This document shows positions 21,391 through 31,508 of a stretch of DNA of 64,000 nucleotides, one piece after another. Location: assembly GCA_027579435.1 (NCBI GenBank), contig JANBPK010001474.1:116298-180297 (forward strand), given 5' to 3'. The notes below the pieces were generated by a model. That model did not search any database and was not told where the DNA came from. It saw only the letters and a program-made list of their open reading frames with translations. The translations under genes were made by a program, and so were the position numbers. Position 1 is the stretch's first letter; each line of letters begins with the position of its first letter. The DNA comes from Candolleomyces eurysporus (lineage: Eukaryota > Basidiomycota > Agaricomycetes > Agaricales > Psathyrellaceae).

Positions 21391-23643
21391 TTACGGCTGG
21401 ATCAGGGAGACAAGTGCTGCTTCTGAAGCCTGCACCGTTACCAAAGGATTTGTCGAAATTTCTTCTCGAATATCCCCGGAAGCAAGCCCCGAAGCATATG
21501 ACTGGCCCACCCAGGTCGTCTCACTTCCTTCCTTCACATCTGCACCAGGAGCTTGCAGACGACGGATCCTGATCTGCTGACCCGGGGTCTTGATGAAGGC
21601 TGAGATGTCGATGGATGCTCGAGGGCGAACAATGTCCTGTGTCTTGTTGAAGATTTGCAAATTAAGTAATGCGAGCTTCGAGGGGAATTCGTCTTTGAGT
21701 GGCCCACCATTGTCCCACAAACCGTATGCCACAAGCTGCCCCGCGGATACATCTCCAAGGGCCGTGGTGATGCTTGAGCCGTTGGACTGTCTTCCGGGAT
21801 ACAAATTTGCTATCTGAACGGACTTCGACTTGCCGATAGCCTCTGTGATGAAGAGGTAGGCGTAATATGACGGAAATACTTTTACTGGTCCGTTGAGATT
21901 TTGCACGGGGTACCACAAGTTGTAAAAGCTGAGGCCTGGGAGTGGGAGTGGTGAGTAGCGACCCCTTCCGTGTTAGCGACAAGATACACGTACCTCCGTG
22001 GTTCAATTGAGTGCGACTTTGCAAGGCCAGTGGCCCCCCTTGATGGATATACATTCTACAAGCTGTCACCATCTTGCGCTAATTTAACAATAGAACGTCA
22101 CAAATCCAGCATACCTTGAGATATTGATCGAGGCAGCGTAAAGAGTAGTATCAAGCTACACGATATATTTATATCAACTCAGGTTCCCTGATGCTGGATG
22201 GACCCTGTGCAAGTGACTTACCAGCCATAGTGCTTGGCCAAATGTGTTGCTCACTCCGTCTTTCCCGGAGCAAGAAACTGAATTATATTCTCCATTGACG
22301 AAGGAATGCGATCCGAGTTGTTGGCGAATGGATCGGACCCTAGGCTGCCACAAGTCAAGGAACCTGGAAAGGCCGCGTTAAAACAAAGGTACTACAAGCC
22401 ATCCCAATGCACTCACATTGCTAATCGCGTATGGTTCACCTGCTCATCGTTAATAAGGGAGAATAGTAACAATGAGGACACGCACGAGGTTGGGCAGGGT
22501 TGCTACTGCCGTTCGGACAGGATCACACACCTACTCGGGCGATGAGAAAATTTTAGGGTAGCAATAGTAAAAATACATACGCTGTACTGGTAGCTATGCT
22601 CGCTGCAACTGGCGACGACACCATCTCTGTTTGCGCCAGCGGCCAGTGCACTAACACATCCCAACTGCGACGCAGCTCCTGCAGCATTATATGGCCACAG
22701 TGGATCCTCAACCGTAGCCGCGACCTGGAAGAAGGGGCGCTTTAAACCGAGGGTCGACGTCAAATTTTTTGCCCAAGTCTAAATGCGGGGTTGAAAAGCA
22801 TTGAAGTCTTGGTAATATGCCAATATGAATTAAAAGCTCACCCCCCATATCTCAGAGTAGTTTCGAGGTGTGAAACCATGGTAGTGGTCAGGCTCGTTAC
22901 CAACTAGATCGAAAAAAATTGAACTGAGAATGCGAGAAAGAATACGCGTTCTACTACCCACTTTCAAGGCCAACCAACTGCTCAGATGACATTCCTTCCA
23001 CAGCTGACTTTGCTACTTCAAAGGCCAAGCGATAATCCAGGTCCTCGAGATTCTATGAAGCAGAGAATGGTCATGAGACCCCATTCATTCCCATGGCTTG
23101 AATTCGAAGTCGAAGAAGAGTGCTCACCAGGTTCAGCGTGACCTTGGTTCCCTCGGGCAATAGTTTCATAGATTTCCAGAACCCAGGACCAACAGTCGTG
23201 TTGTGGAGAGCACCTTTGTCGTCGATGAAATTGAACAAGCCAATGTCCTGCGAAGCATTCCAATAGGTTGAGTCGGCAGTGATACCCCCGATCCTCACTT
23301 CCGCAGGGACTCCCGTACGTTCCTTGAGGTTGTCCAGGAGGTGTCGAGTGAGCAGGTTTGGCGAAGACATATTCCCAACATACGCTTCGAAAAAGGCCGT
23401 TTCAATGCTGAAGCTCGCCAGAGAGGGGTCCAGGTTATGTGACGCATCTGGAGGCAGGTTGGGAGGTCCTTTGAGCGATATGTTCGGTGCATCGGCTGCA
23501 CGACGCGCATGGCTGCTCGTGTGGACACCATCACCATGCTGTTTCTGGGCCAAAGCTGGTGACCCAAGCAAACCCAGCAAGAGAACAGAGGGGGAGAGAA
23601 GGAGAAGGAGTCGCCTATTCTTCTTCATGTCGAGGCCAAGCAT
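21391..23643 (-). CDS. Secreted GH79 family glycoside hydrolase (beta-glucuronidase-like)
   Basis: This is an extracellular glycosidase of family GH79, which acts on glucuronic-acid-containing glycans such as arabinogalactan side chains. The N-terminus is a clear signal peptide: a basic MKKNRR start followed by a run of leucines and SPALA. ATG at 23643 and 23628 are both usable. The catalytic barrel begins FSIETAFFEAYVGN with TGVPAEVRIGGITAD. The acid/base Glu is in VGNEPDHYHGF (Glu codon 22893-22895). The nucleophile Glu is likely in NGEYNSVSCSGKDG (codon 22288-22290). The last large exon (21391 to about 21930) encodes the beta-sandwich C-terminal domain typical of fungal GH79. Several short introns interrupt the gene; I did not fix all their borders. 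It is divergent from the racemase gene. Confidence 0.88.
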
Positions 23644-24194
23644 GTTCCTCTGTGGCAGTCGTGTGCTAGCTGGGAAGCAGAGGCCTGCATAGATATAGGT
23701 TCTCTAGGATGCGGGCCGCCGCCAGGCTTCGAGAAGACAAAGAACCAGGCAAATTATTTACTCGACAAGGTGGAAGGTAGCCATAAATGGCTGGCTAGAG
23801 TCTGATGAGCATCCAAAGTCGGGGGTGAGGTCAACCTCGCCTCGTACGTCGATGAAGAAGGCGAGGCGCGATGATCGCGATTGATGGGAATCGTGTCCCC
23901 TTCTGCGTCTGCCCTTGCTTCCCTTGATTCTTGAATATCTTGAGCGTTGACCGCTACAGACACTGGGTTCGTACTTTTGTGCTGCTCGTCGTCGTGAGCA
24001 GGCTTGATGAATCTCTGAAATGGTGATGACAGGGACGGAAAACATCACGGCCTCTATCAGGGCAATTGCACGCACACAACCGGGTCCCGGGTTTTCTTTC
24101 ACCTGAGGTCTCGTGGCCTTGCATTTCGGGTCGAACATATAACGGTGTTGCCTCAAAAGCATGCTCAACTTTGCTTGATACCCTTCATTTCATA
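23644..24194. promoter_or_regulatory. Divergent promoter region, GH79 / racemase
   Basis: The 551 nt between two divergent ATGs must drive both genes. A TATA-like element faces GH79 (CTATATCTA, about 23688-23696, about 45 nt before its ATG). Another faces the racemase (CATATAAC, about 24136, about 60 nt before its ATG). A 136-codon minus-strand open frame (23758-24168) has no recognisable domain and I do not call it. Confidence 0.4.
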
Positions 24195-25765
24195 ATGGCT
24201 CTTGCAGGACTGAATGTTATCGAGGTGTGTTCAGCCTCGTTCCATGCCCTGCGCCTCGCACCGTTTTCCTGGACTGACACCGTACGATGTGCCGTAGTTC
24301 GCAGGGTTGGCCCCAGGCCCCTTTGCGGGTCTAGTTCTTGCAGATAACGGCGCGTCGGTTATTCGCGTCGACAGACCCGGCTCTTCGTCTACCGACGTGC
24401 TATGTAGGGGCAAGCGTTCCATCGCGGTCAACTCAAAGATTCCTAGCGGCAGGGACCTGCTGAAGAAGATGCTCGCTTCAGCGGATGTGGTCATTGACCC
24501 CTTTCGGCCTGGTGTCATGGAAAGACTAGGATTGGGACCGGAAGTCTTCTTAGGAGATGGGACGAACCCTGGATTGAACGAACGATTGATTTACGCTAGA
24601 ATTGTCGGGTGAGTAAACCGTCCTGGGATTCCATTTGGTATTGGTCTGACGGCCATGTCAGGTTTCCAAGAACGGGTACCGTACATTCCGTTTTTCCGGA
24701 AGATAAAGTTTGCTGAGATGCACCAGGCCCTCACAAAGATATGGCTGGTATGTGTATACACGCTTCTTAGCCAAATCCTTCTGATGAGCAGGCAGGTCAC
24801 GATATTAACTACGCCGCCTTGAGCGGAGTGCTTGCCGTGAGTTCCGAGCATTCGAGTCAAAGTCAGCCAAAATCTCAACACTCGCTCGAAGATGCTCCCT
24901 GGCAAAGGAAAGCCCCACTTTCCTCTAAACTTACTCGCAGATTTTGCTGGGGGTGGGCTTATGTGCGCCTTGGGGATCCTATTAGCCCTAGTTGAGCGAG
25001 GTAAATCAGGGAAAGGACAGGTAGTAAATGCTGACATGGTATGTAGAATCACCTTTTACTACATCGTTTCCTGATGATTTTTTTTTTGTCCAGGTTACTG
25101 GGGCACGTTACGTTTCATCATTTCCTCTCATTCACGCGCTCATCCCTGTGTCACCATACATGAGTGGACCGCGCGGAACGAATCTCTTAGATGGCGGAGC
25201 GCCCTTCTACGGCGTTTATGAATGTAAAGATGGGGGATGGATGTCGGTCGGATGCTTGGAGCCTCAGTTTTTCAAAGTTTTTCTGGAGTTTTTTTTGAAA
25301 TCCTTACCAAAGGACTTTGCGAATCAACACGGATGGAAGCCTACGTTGTCAAGCCAAGGAAACCGCGATGAATGGCCAAAGTTCTTCGAATTCTTGGCTC
25401 AAGGTTTTCTCACCAACACAAGAGATTACTGGACGAAGGTGTTTCATGGTGCGCCGACTTGCCCTTCAGCGTCTCGAAATCATTTGACATCAATTACCGT
25501 AGACACCGAAGCATGTACAGTTCCCGTTCTCACTCCCAAGGAAGCGAGCAAATTATCGGGGTCGGTTCTCCCAGAATCTCACCCTATGGTCAAGAGCAAT
25601 CTTGTGTCACAGCCTAGTCAGCATCAAACAATCACGAAGCTTCCATCTGTCCTACAACCCGGTCAGCACGCTGAAGAGATATTATATCAGTTGGGATTAA
25701 CCGAGGCCCAGAGGAGACAACTTGCTGCCGATGGTGCGCTGGGCAAGCTTGAGGCGAAACTGTGA
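24195..25765 (+). CDS. CoA-transferase family III protein, alpha-methylacyl-CoA racemase-like
   Basis: It belongs to the family that epimerises 2-methyl-branched acyl-CoAs so that beta-oxidation can proceed, usually in peroxisomes or mitochondria. The first exon (24195-24224) gives [10 protein letters not shown]. It splices to [20 protein letters not shown] (24298-24608), the classic family start. Two tiny exons follow: 24662-24675 (14 nt) and 24727-24747 (21 nt). Together they read [18 protein letters not shown], which carries the active-site Asp region. Then come [19 protein letters not shown] and [20 protein letters not shown] with the conserved Glu region. The protein ends with no PTS1-type SKL. 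CaiB-type CoA-transferases share the fold, but the [11 protein letters not shown] and GHDINY motifs favour the racemase branch. The gene is followed 236 nt later by an acyl-CoA dehydrogenase on the same strand. Confidence 0.88.
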
Positions 25766-26001
25766 GCTATAAGCCTATTTGACGGTGTACTTTGGTCTTC
25801 TGTGTAATGTTTAACAATGCAAGAGGCGCTTCCCAATCGTTTTGTATACGGAGAAGTAGGTGGAAAGTCATTGATTTCCTTTCCGTGATTTACATAAGTA
25901 AACTCCGAGCCCGGGCTAATCAAAGTGATCGCTCGACCCACATTTATACCCTTCAAGTCTAGTTCTTGAGTTTCATCCTAACCATTCTATCTCTACCAGC
26001 C

Positions 26002-28422
26002 ATGTCATCTCCTCAATTGAAAGTGTTCACTCGAGACGAAGTTGCCAAGGTAAGATTTCAAGCTGTTTCCAACCTTGAATGACCTGTAGTAAGCGTTTCG
26101 TGTCATAGCACAACACACCGGATGATCTAGTGCGGATTCAAAATAAGCTACTAAGCGTTCTAATGGCACTCACCCAATTGGACCCTGACTACAGTGGATC
26201 ATCATTGACGCCAAAGTCTACGACGTTACCAGGTTCAAAGCTTTGCACCCTGGAGGCCTCGCAGTACTGCTAGAAGAAGACGTTGGTGAGTTGGCCGCCC
26301 ATCGCAGCTGCCACAACAATGACGTCTCCGACTGTCACGACCACTGACTGCATCATCCTATGTAGCCGGGTGCGACACGACGGAAGCATTTTTCGGCCTC
26401 CACCGTTATGAGGTGTTGGAGAAGCCTCAGTTTAAGCGTCTCCAGATTGGGACCATCGAAGGCGAGACGAGCCAACTTCACGGTCGTGTCGCCGGTGCTG
26501 TTAGCCTCGTGCCTTATGCCGAGCCAACCTGGCTTTCCCCTTCGTACCACAGCCCATATTACACCGAGGTGCGTAGTGTTACCGTTCGAATGCCTTGGTC
26601 TATAAGTATATGCTGAACATCTCGCTGCCGTCAGTCCCACCGTACATTCCAAAAGGTCATACGAGAGTTCTGTGACGAATACATTTACCCGGACGCTCTT
26701 GTATGTCCACCGATCAGACCCTTAATACCGGCCAGTGCTGTTCTAACTGTTTCTCAGGTCAGAGAAGAAGATGGGAAACGACCTACGCAAAGTGTCATCG
26801 AAAAGATGGCGTACGTTCATACAACCCATTCAGATTCATGCAGTCGTGCTCACTCCGGCGTAGTGAAACTAATATCCACGCGATGAGAATGGGGCCAGGC
26901 AAGCATCTCAAAGGTCTCGTTTTGATGGGCGGTATTGTCAAACCCGAAGAGTTTGACTACTTCCATGAGGTATGCCTTGGCCAACTTCAAACCTTCGGCA
27001 AAGTTCTCAATTCACCTAAAATTTCTTCTACAGCTGATCATCACACAAGAGTTGGCACGAACTTGCCTTCGAGGCTACGCTGACGGTGAGTCGTCTGCGG
27101 TGTCAGATAGCCGAATCATGTTGACGAGTTCCTGCGTAACCTAAGGATTGGTCGGTGGGATGGTCATCGGCTTGCCACCAGTGCTAAACTTTGGTAGTGA
27201 TGAGCTGAAAGCCCGCGTCCTTCCTGAGGTGTTCTCGGGAAAGAAATTCATCTGCTTGGCTATATCGGAAGCTCATGCTGGAAGTGATGTCATGGGATTG
27301 CGAACGACCGCAGTCAAGTCAGAAGATGGCAAACATTGGATCATTAATGGAACGAAGAAGTGGATCACCAATGGAACGTAAGAAAGCTTGCTCGGTTTCA
27401 TCGATATGAAAATGTCGCCATCGCCACTGACAATGGTGAATGTAGGTTTGCCGATTATTTCACCGTAGGATGCAAAACCGAGGACGGGTTCACTGTAATC
27501 TTTGTCGAAAGGGGACCAGGGGTAGAAACCAAACCTATCAAGACCAGCTATTCGTCCTCGGCCGGAACTGCATTCATCACGTTCGACAACGTCAAAGTCC
27601 CAATCGAGAATACGCTAGGAGAAGAAGGCGCCGGTCTTTTTGTCATTCTCAGCAACTTTAATCATGAGCGCTTCGTCATGTGTTGTGCTTCTGCTCGCAG
27701 TCAGCGGGTTATCAGTGAGTTTCTTCTGTCGGATCTACTGTGAGGTATTCGAACANTTTTTTTAGTTGAGGAAGCACTACATTGGGTAAACCAACGCAAA
27801 GTTTTTGGGAAACCTCTCCACTCGCAAGCCGTAATCCGCTCCAAGCTGGCCGCTATGATATCGCGAGCGGAGAGTGAGTCGTTTTTCCGGCGCTGATCTT
27901 ATCATGATCACCTCGATATACTCATCCCGCTTTACTAGGCTGTCAGGGTTGGCTTGAAAACATCACCCACCAGATGTGCAACATGGTATGTTCTAGATCT
28001 TTGAATCATGTCGAAGCCGAGATCACTCACGGTCATACAGTCGTACAAGCAACAATCCCGCCTCCTGGCTGGGTAAGGTTTCCGATCTTGAGCTTGGGAC
28101 AACTTTTTTTTAATCTCCGCTCTATTGACGTAGCCAACTTGCCTTGTTGAAGAGTCATTCAACACAGTGCGCACAAGAAACCGCCCGTGAGGCTGTCCAA
28201 GTATTTGGCGGTCGTGGCATCACGAGGACGGGGATGGGTAGATTCGTTGAACATGTAAGCGCTTTCTATTGGCATATTCGATTCTTCGGAATTTGAGAAT
28301 TTCGTTTCCAGTATCACCGCACCATCCCATTTGATGCTCTTCTTGGAGGCGCGGAAGATGTACTGGCCGACCTGGGTGTTCGGCAAGCGTTGAGGCAGAT
28401 GCCCAAAGACTCTCGTCTTTAG
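26002..28422 (+). CDS. Cytochrome b5 - acyl-CoA dehydrogenase fusion (copy 1)
   Basis: This is a flavoprotein that introduces the first double bond in acyl-CoA beta-oxidation, fused to an N-terminal haem-binding cytochrome b5 domain. The b5 domain carries the haem-ligand motif LHPGG, preceded by WIIIDAKVYDVTRF and followed by FFGLHRYEV with the second His. The dehydrogenase part shows EEDGKRPT, IHAMRMGPGKHLKG, EAHAGSDVMGLRT, KKWITNGTFADYFT, the substrate-side LSNFNHERFV, WVNQRKVFGKPLHSQAVIR and FGGRGITRTGMGRFVEHYHR. It ends RQMPKDSRL at the TAG 28420-28422. There are more than ten short introns; one near 27750 contains a single N. Promoter: a TTTATACC element about 60 nt before the ATG. Confidence 0.92.
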
Positions 28423-29108
28423 GAGCAATCATGCTATGTCAAGTGTAGTTTTTGGCTATAACCCATGATTCAGACGCGATCCCATAGGATAGCTTGTAGA
28501 CATTCTCTCATTCCATTTACCAGATGACTAGACGCATGTGACACTGATACCGGTCTTGAACAGCAATTCTAGGAAATTCTAGGACCTGGGCCTCACCTTC
28601 CTTTCTCAACAAGCGAAATGAACGTGAACAACACCACAGAACGAATTCTCATGGGCAAAAAGTTCAGTTTCGTCGGTGAGCGGTCCGTACGCGAGCTCCC
28701 GTTTGACGTACACAACAACCTCGGGACTGATGGATTATGGATTTGTGTCAATTCAAAATCTTTCAGAACTACACAGAATCTTCCAGGGTCTGTCTCGCTT
28801 ATTTCATGTCGCCACTGAGGGGTATCTGTACTCTCTGGAGATCTGTTTCGGCGCCGAAGCCCTAGGTCCTGGACCCTTCATTGGAGTAAGAAGAGGGGAG
28901 TATGGTGCGGACAATGGCAGGCCATCGCCATCAATATCTCGTTCCCCCATTCGCTCAAAGGTGCCGCGCTTCGGTAACCTATTCCAAAACATAAATTGAC
29001 CGAGTTTACGATCTTCCTGGCCAGGCTCCCCTCTTCCCTCCCTCTCGCAGCGCTTCTGCACCTCTTCTCTCTCGTCTTCACCACTGCTTGAGAGTCGAGC
29101 TGCTGAAG
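28423..29108. other. Intergenic region
   Basis: These roughly 690 nt lie between two plus-strand genes. They should hold the 3' untranslated region of the dehydrogenase and the MFS promoter. Pyrimidine-rich sequence at 29020-29090 (CTCTTCTCTCTCGTCTTC) is typical of fungal transcription start regions. Nothing else was recognised. Confidence 0.45.
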
Positions 29109-30977
29109 ATGGACACCCAAAGCCCTGTGACCAAGCTTGTCGATGAGGAGACCCCGCTGCTGGTCAAGCCGAAGCCTCGGACGCCCTTGCCAAAGCTGCA
29201 GATTGGCCTTGTCATGCTGCTGCAGATGTGCGAGCCAATAGCGAGTCAATCCATCTACCCCTACATTAACCAGGTACTTCTCGTCGAGATATTCTACCCT
29301 ATCCGTGCAGTCGACTCATTGTCCAACAGCTCGTGAGCGAGCTCGGAATCACTGGAGGCGACGACCGGAAAGTAGGCTATTACGCGGGAATAATCGTACG
29401 GACGATCTTTCTCTCAACTTGCCTCGCCTCATCTCTGTCCTACCCAAGGAATCACTTTTCTTCGCGACCGAAGCCCTGACCGTACTCCAATGGAGCCAGA
29501 CGTCAGACCACATTGGTCGTAAGCCGGTCCTACTCATGGGACTGTTGGGCATTACTATCTCGATGCTCTGCTTTGGGCTCTCCAAGACCTTCTGGGGATT
29601 GGTTGTCAGGTGTGTGTTTATATCTCGAGACCTAGTGTGAGATTCTTACCGTCGAGGTTTCAGTCGCTGTTTAACTGGCCTTTTGAATGGGAATATCGGT
29701 ACTGCTTCAATTTTGCTTGCCTTTTCTTTCGCTTCTAATCCATGATACAGGCGTCATGAAAAGCGTGTTGGGCGAACTGACTGATTCCACCAACCGTGCG
29801 GAGGGCTTTGCACTGATCCCGGTTGTCTGGGCCATGGGCGTTAGTCTAGGGTGCGTGCATGCAACGAGCTCCATGTCATTTCCAGCTAATCGGCGCCAGG
29901 CCGTTCATGGGCGGATCTTTAGCCCGACCACATGAGAGGTTCCCGAAATATTTCGATACGCCCTTCTGGCGAGAATATCCGTATTTCCTACCGTGTCTGG
30001 CAGCTTCCAGCTTCGTGATGGTTTCGTTTCTGATCACTTTGTGCCTTTTCAAGGAGGTAAGCAGCTTCGGTCCGCCACTGATGTGGGTCCTCGATCTGAT
30101 CATCCGTTCATTGATCTACAGACAATCCCAAAGCGGAAAACGGTACCTCGGCCACGACGGGCTCGAGTTGATTCCACCGCTTCTGAGGACACCCTCGTGG
30201 ACGGAAAATTCCTACTTTTGAATGACGAGCCAGTCCCTCTTCGCGATCTCTTCGTCTATCCAGTCATCATCTCAATCTCCAATTACGTCTCTATCGCTTT
30301 CCTCAACATTTGCATGAATGCTCTGGTTCCTCTTTTCTTTGCAATGCCCATCGAGATCGGGGGCCTTGGACTCGATCCTCCGACCATTGGGTTGACGATG
30401 GGCATGTACGGTCTCGGATGCGGTGCTTTCCAGGCCCTTTTCTTCTCTCCTATAGTGAGACGTTACGGCGAGAAGCGAATTTTCATGTTCGGAGTTTTCA
30501 CCTTCATTCCTATGTTCGCGATGTTCCCTGTAATCAGCCTGGTTGCTCGCCATTATGGCCTCTGTACTCGTGTCTGGATATTGGTTACCATTTTCCTCAG
30601 TCTTCTAGCAGTCATGGATCTAGCCTACGGTGCGTAGTCCTTTCCATCCTAGTTCGACGATTCAGAACTGATCGGCTCGATTTACAGGTTGCATCTTCAT
30701 GTACATCACGGCTTCTGCTCCCAACAAACGCTCGTTGGGAGCTACCAACGGTCTCTCGCAGACCACTGTCTCAATTGCACGTGCCATCGGCCCTGCAATG
30801 TCGACATCACTTTTCTCCATCTCAGTGGAAAAAAATATCCTCGGAGGATACGGAGTTTACGCTCTGCTATCCTTCCTATCCATGCTTTCGTTCATTCTGG
30901 CTTCTAGGTTGCCAGCGAAGGTTTGGGAAGAAAAAGAAGATTATTCATACCATGATAGACCTTTGGTGGCGGAATAA
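29109..30977 (+). CDS. MFS transporter (DHA1-like, similar to yeast YCR023C / plant ZIFL)
   Basis: This is a multi-spanning membrane carrier of the major facilitator superfamily. The cytosolic N-terminus contains DEETPLLVKPKPRTPLPK. Helix 1 follows (LQIGLVMLLQMCEPIASQSI), then loop motif A (SDHIGRKPVLLMGLLG). The family hallmark RCLTGLLNGNIGVMKS is assembled from three exons and followed by ELTDSTNRAEGFALIPVVW. A charged central loop (about 30120-30240) separates the two six-helix halves. The second half ends with SFLSMLSFILASRLPAKVW and a short acidic tail. ATG at 29109 is the first in-frame start; the TTG further upstream is not used. The substrate is unknown; relatives move metals or small organic compounds. 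The gene converges with the Zn2Cys6 regulator. Confidence 0.9.
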
Positions 30978-31508
30978 TTCATCGCGCGCGAGCCACCCTC
31001 TTCGCTCGTCACGGTCGTCGGGCNGGGGGGCTTGCCCAGGTTGCTGTTTGCTGGGCTGCTACTGTTATAACGAAAGATTTGACGTATTCTAATGGATTTA
31101 TTTGACGATCTCTGGGGCTCTCTTACATTGTTGTATGTATGTAGTCATTCATTATTCGCATAGAATTCATTGATTTATCCGGGTTGCTTATATCGATGGA
31201 AAATAGAGGACAAAGCCAAGCGTCATGAGGAGTCAAGCTTTCAAAGGAGAAGAACTAATACATTTTTATATGCGTTCGAGTATTTTATACATAACTGGGA
31301 CCACAACGTACATACATATCTTGTCATAGATTACATACACTAAGATTAAGGAATTGAATCAGAGACCCAGGAACACACACAAAGGCCCTAAATCGTCGCT
31401 CGAAGTCGGAAGGAAGAGCAGAGACAAGTCCGATTTCAAGAAAAAAAACCCAAGAAGGAATAGAGACGGAGATATAGAAAAAGCGATCATAGCGAACATC
31501 GCCTAATG
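30978..31508. other. Convergent 3' region, MFS / Zn2Cys6 gene
   Basis: These 531 nt between two gene ends hold both 3' untranslated regions. AT-rich stretches with TTTTATATGC and ATTTTATACATAA occur near 31265. A single N precedes a run of six G at 31024. No gene is seen. Confidence 0.45.

Noticed and set aside
21014..21580. A 188-codon plus-strand open frame
   Set aside because: Its second half is antisense to the GH79 C-terminal domain and the first half has no recognisable features.
23758..24168. A 136-codon minus-strand open frame in the GH79/racemase gap
   Set aside because: No domain, and it would occupy the whole divergent promoter region.
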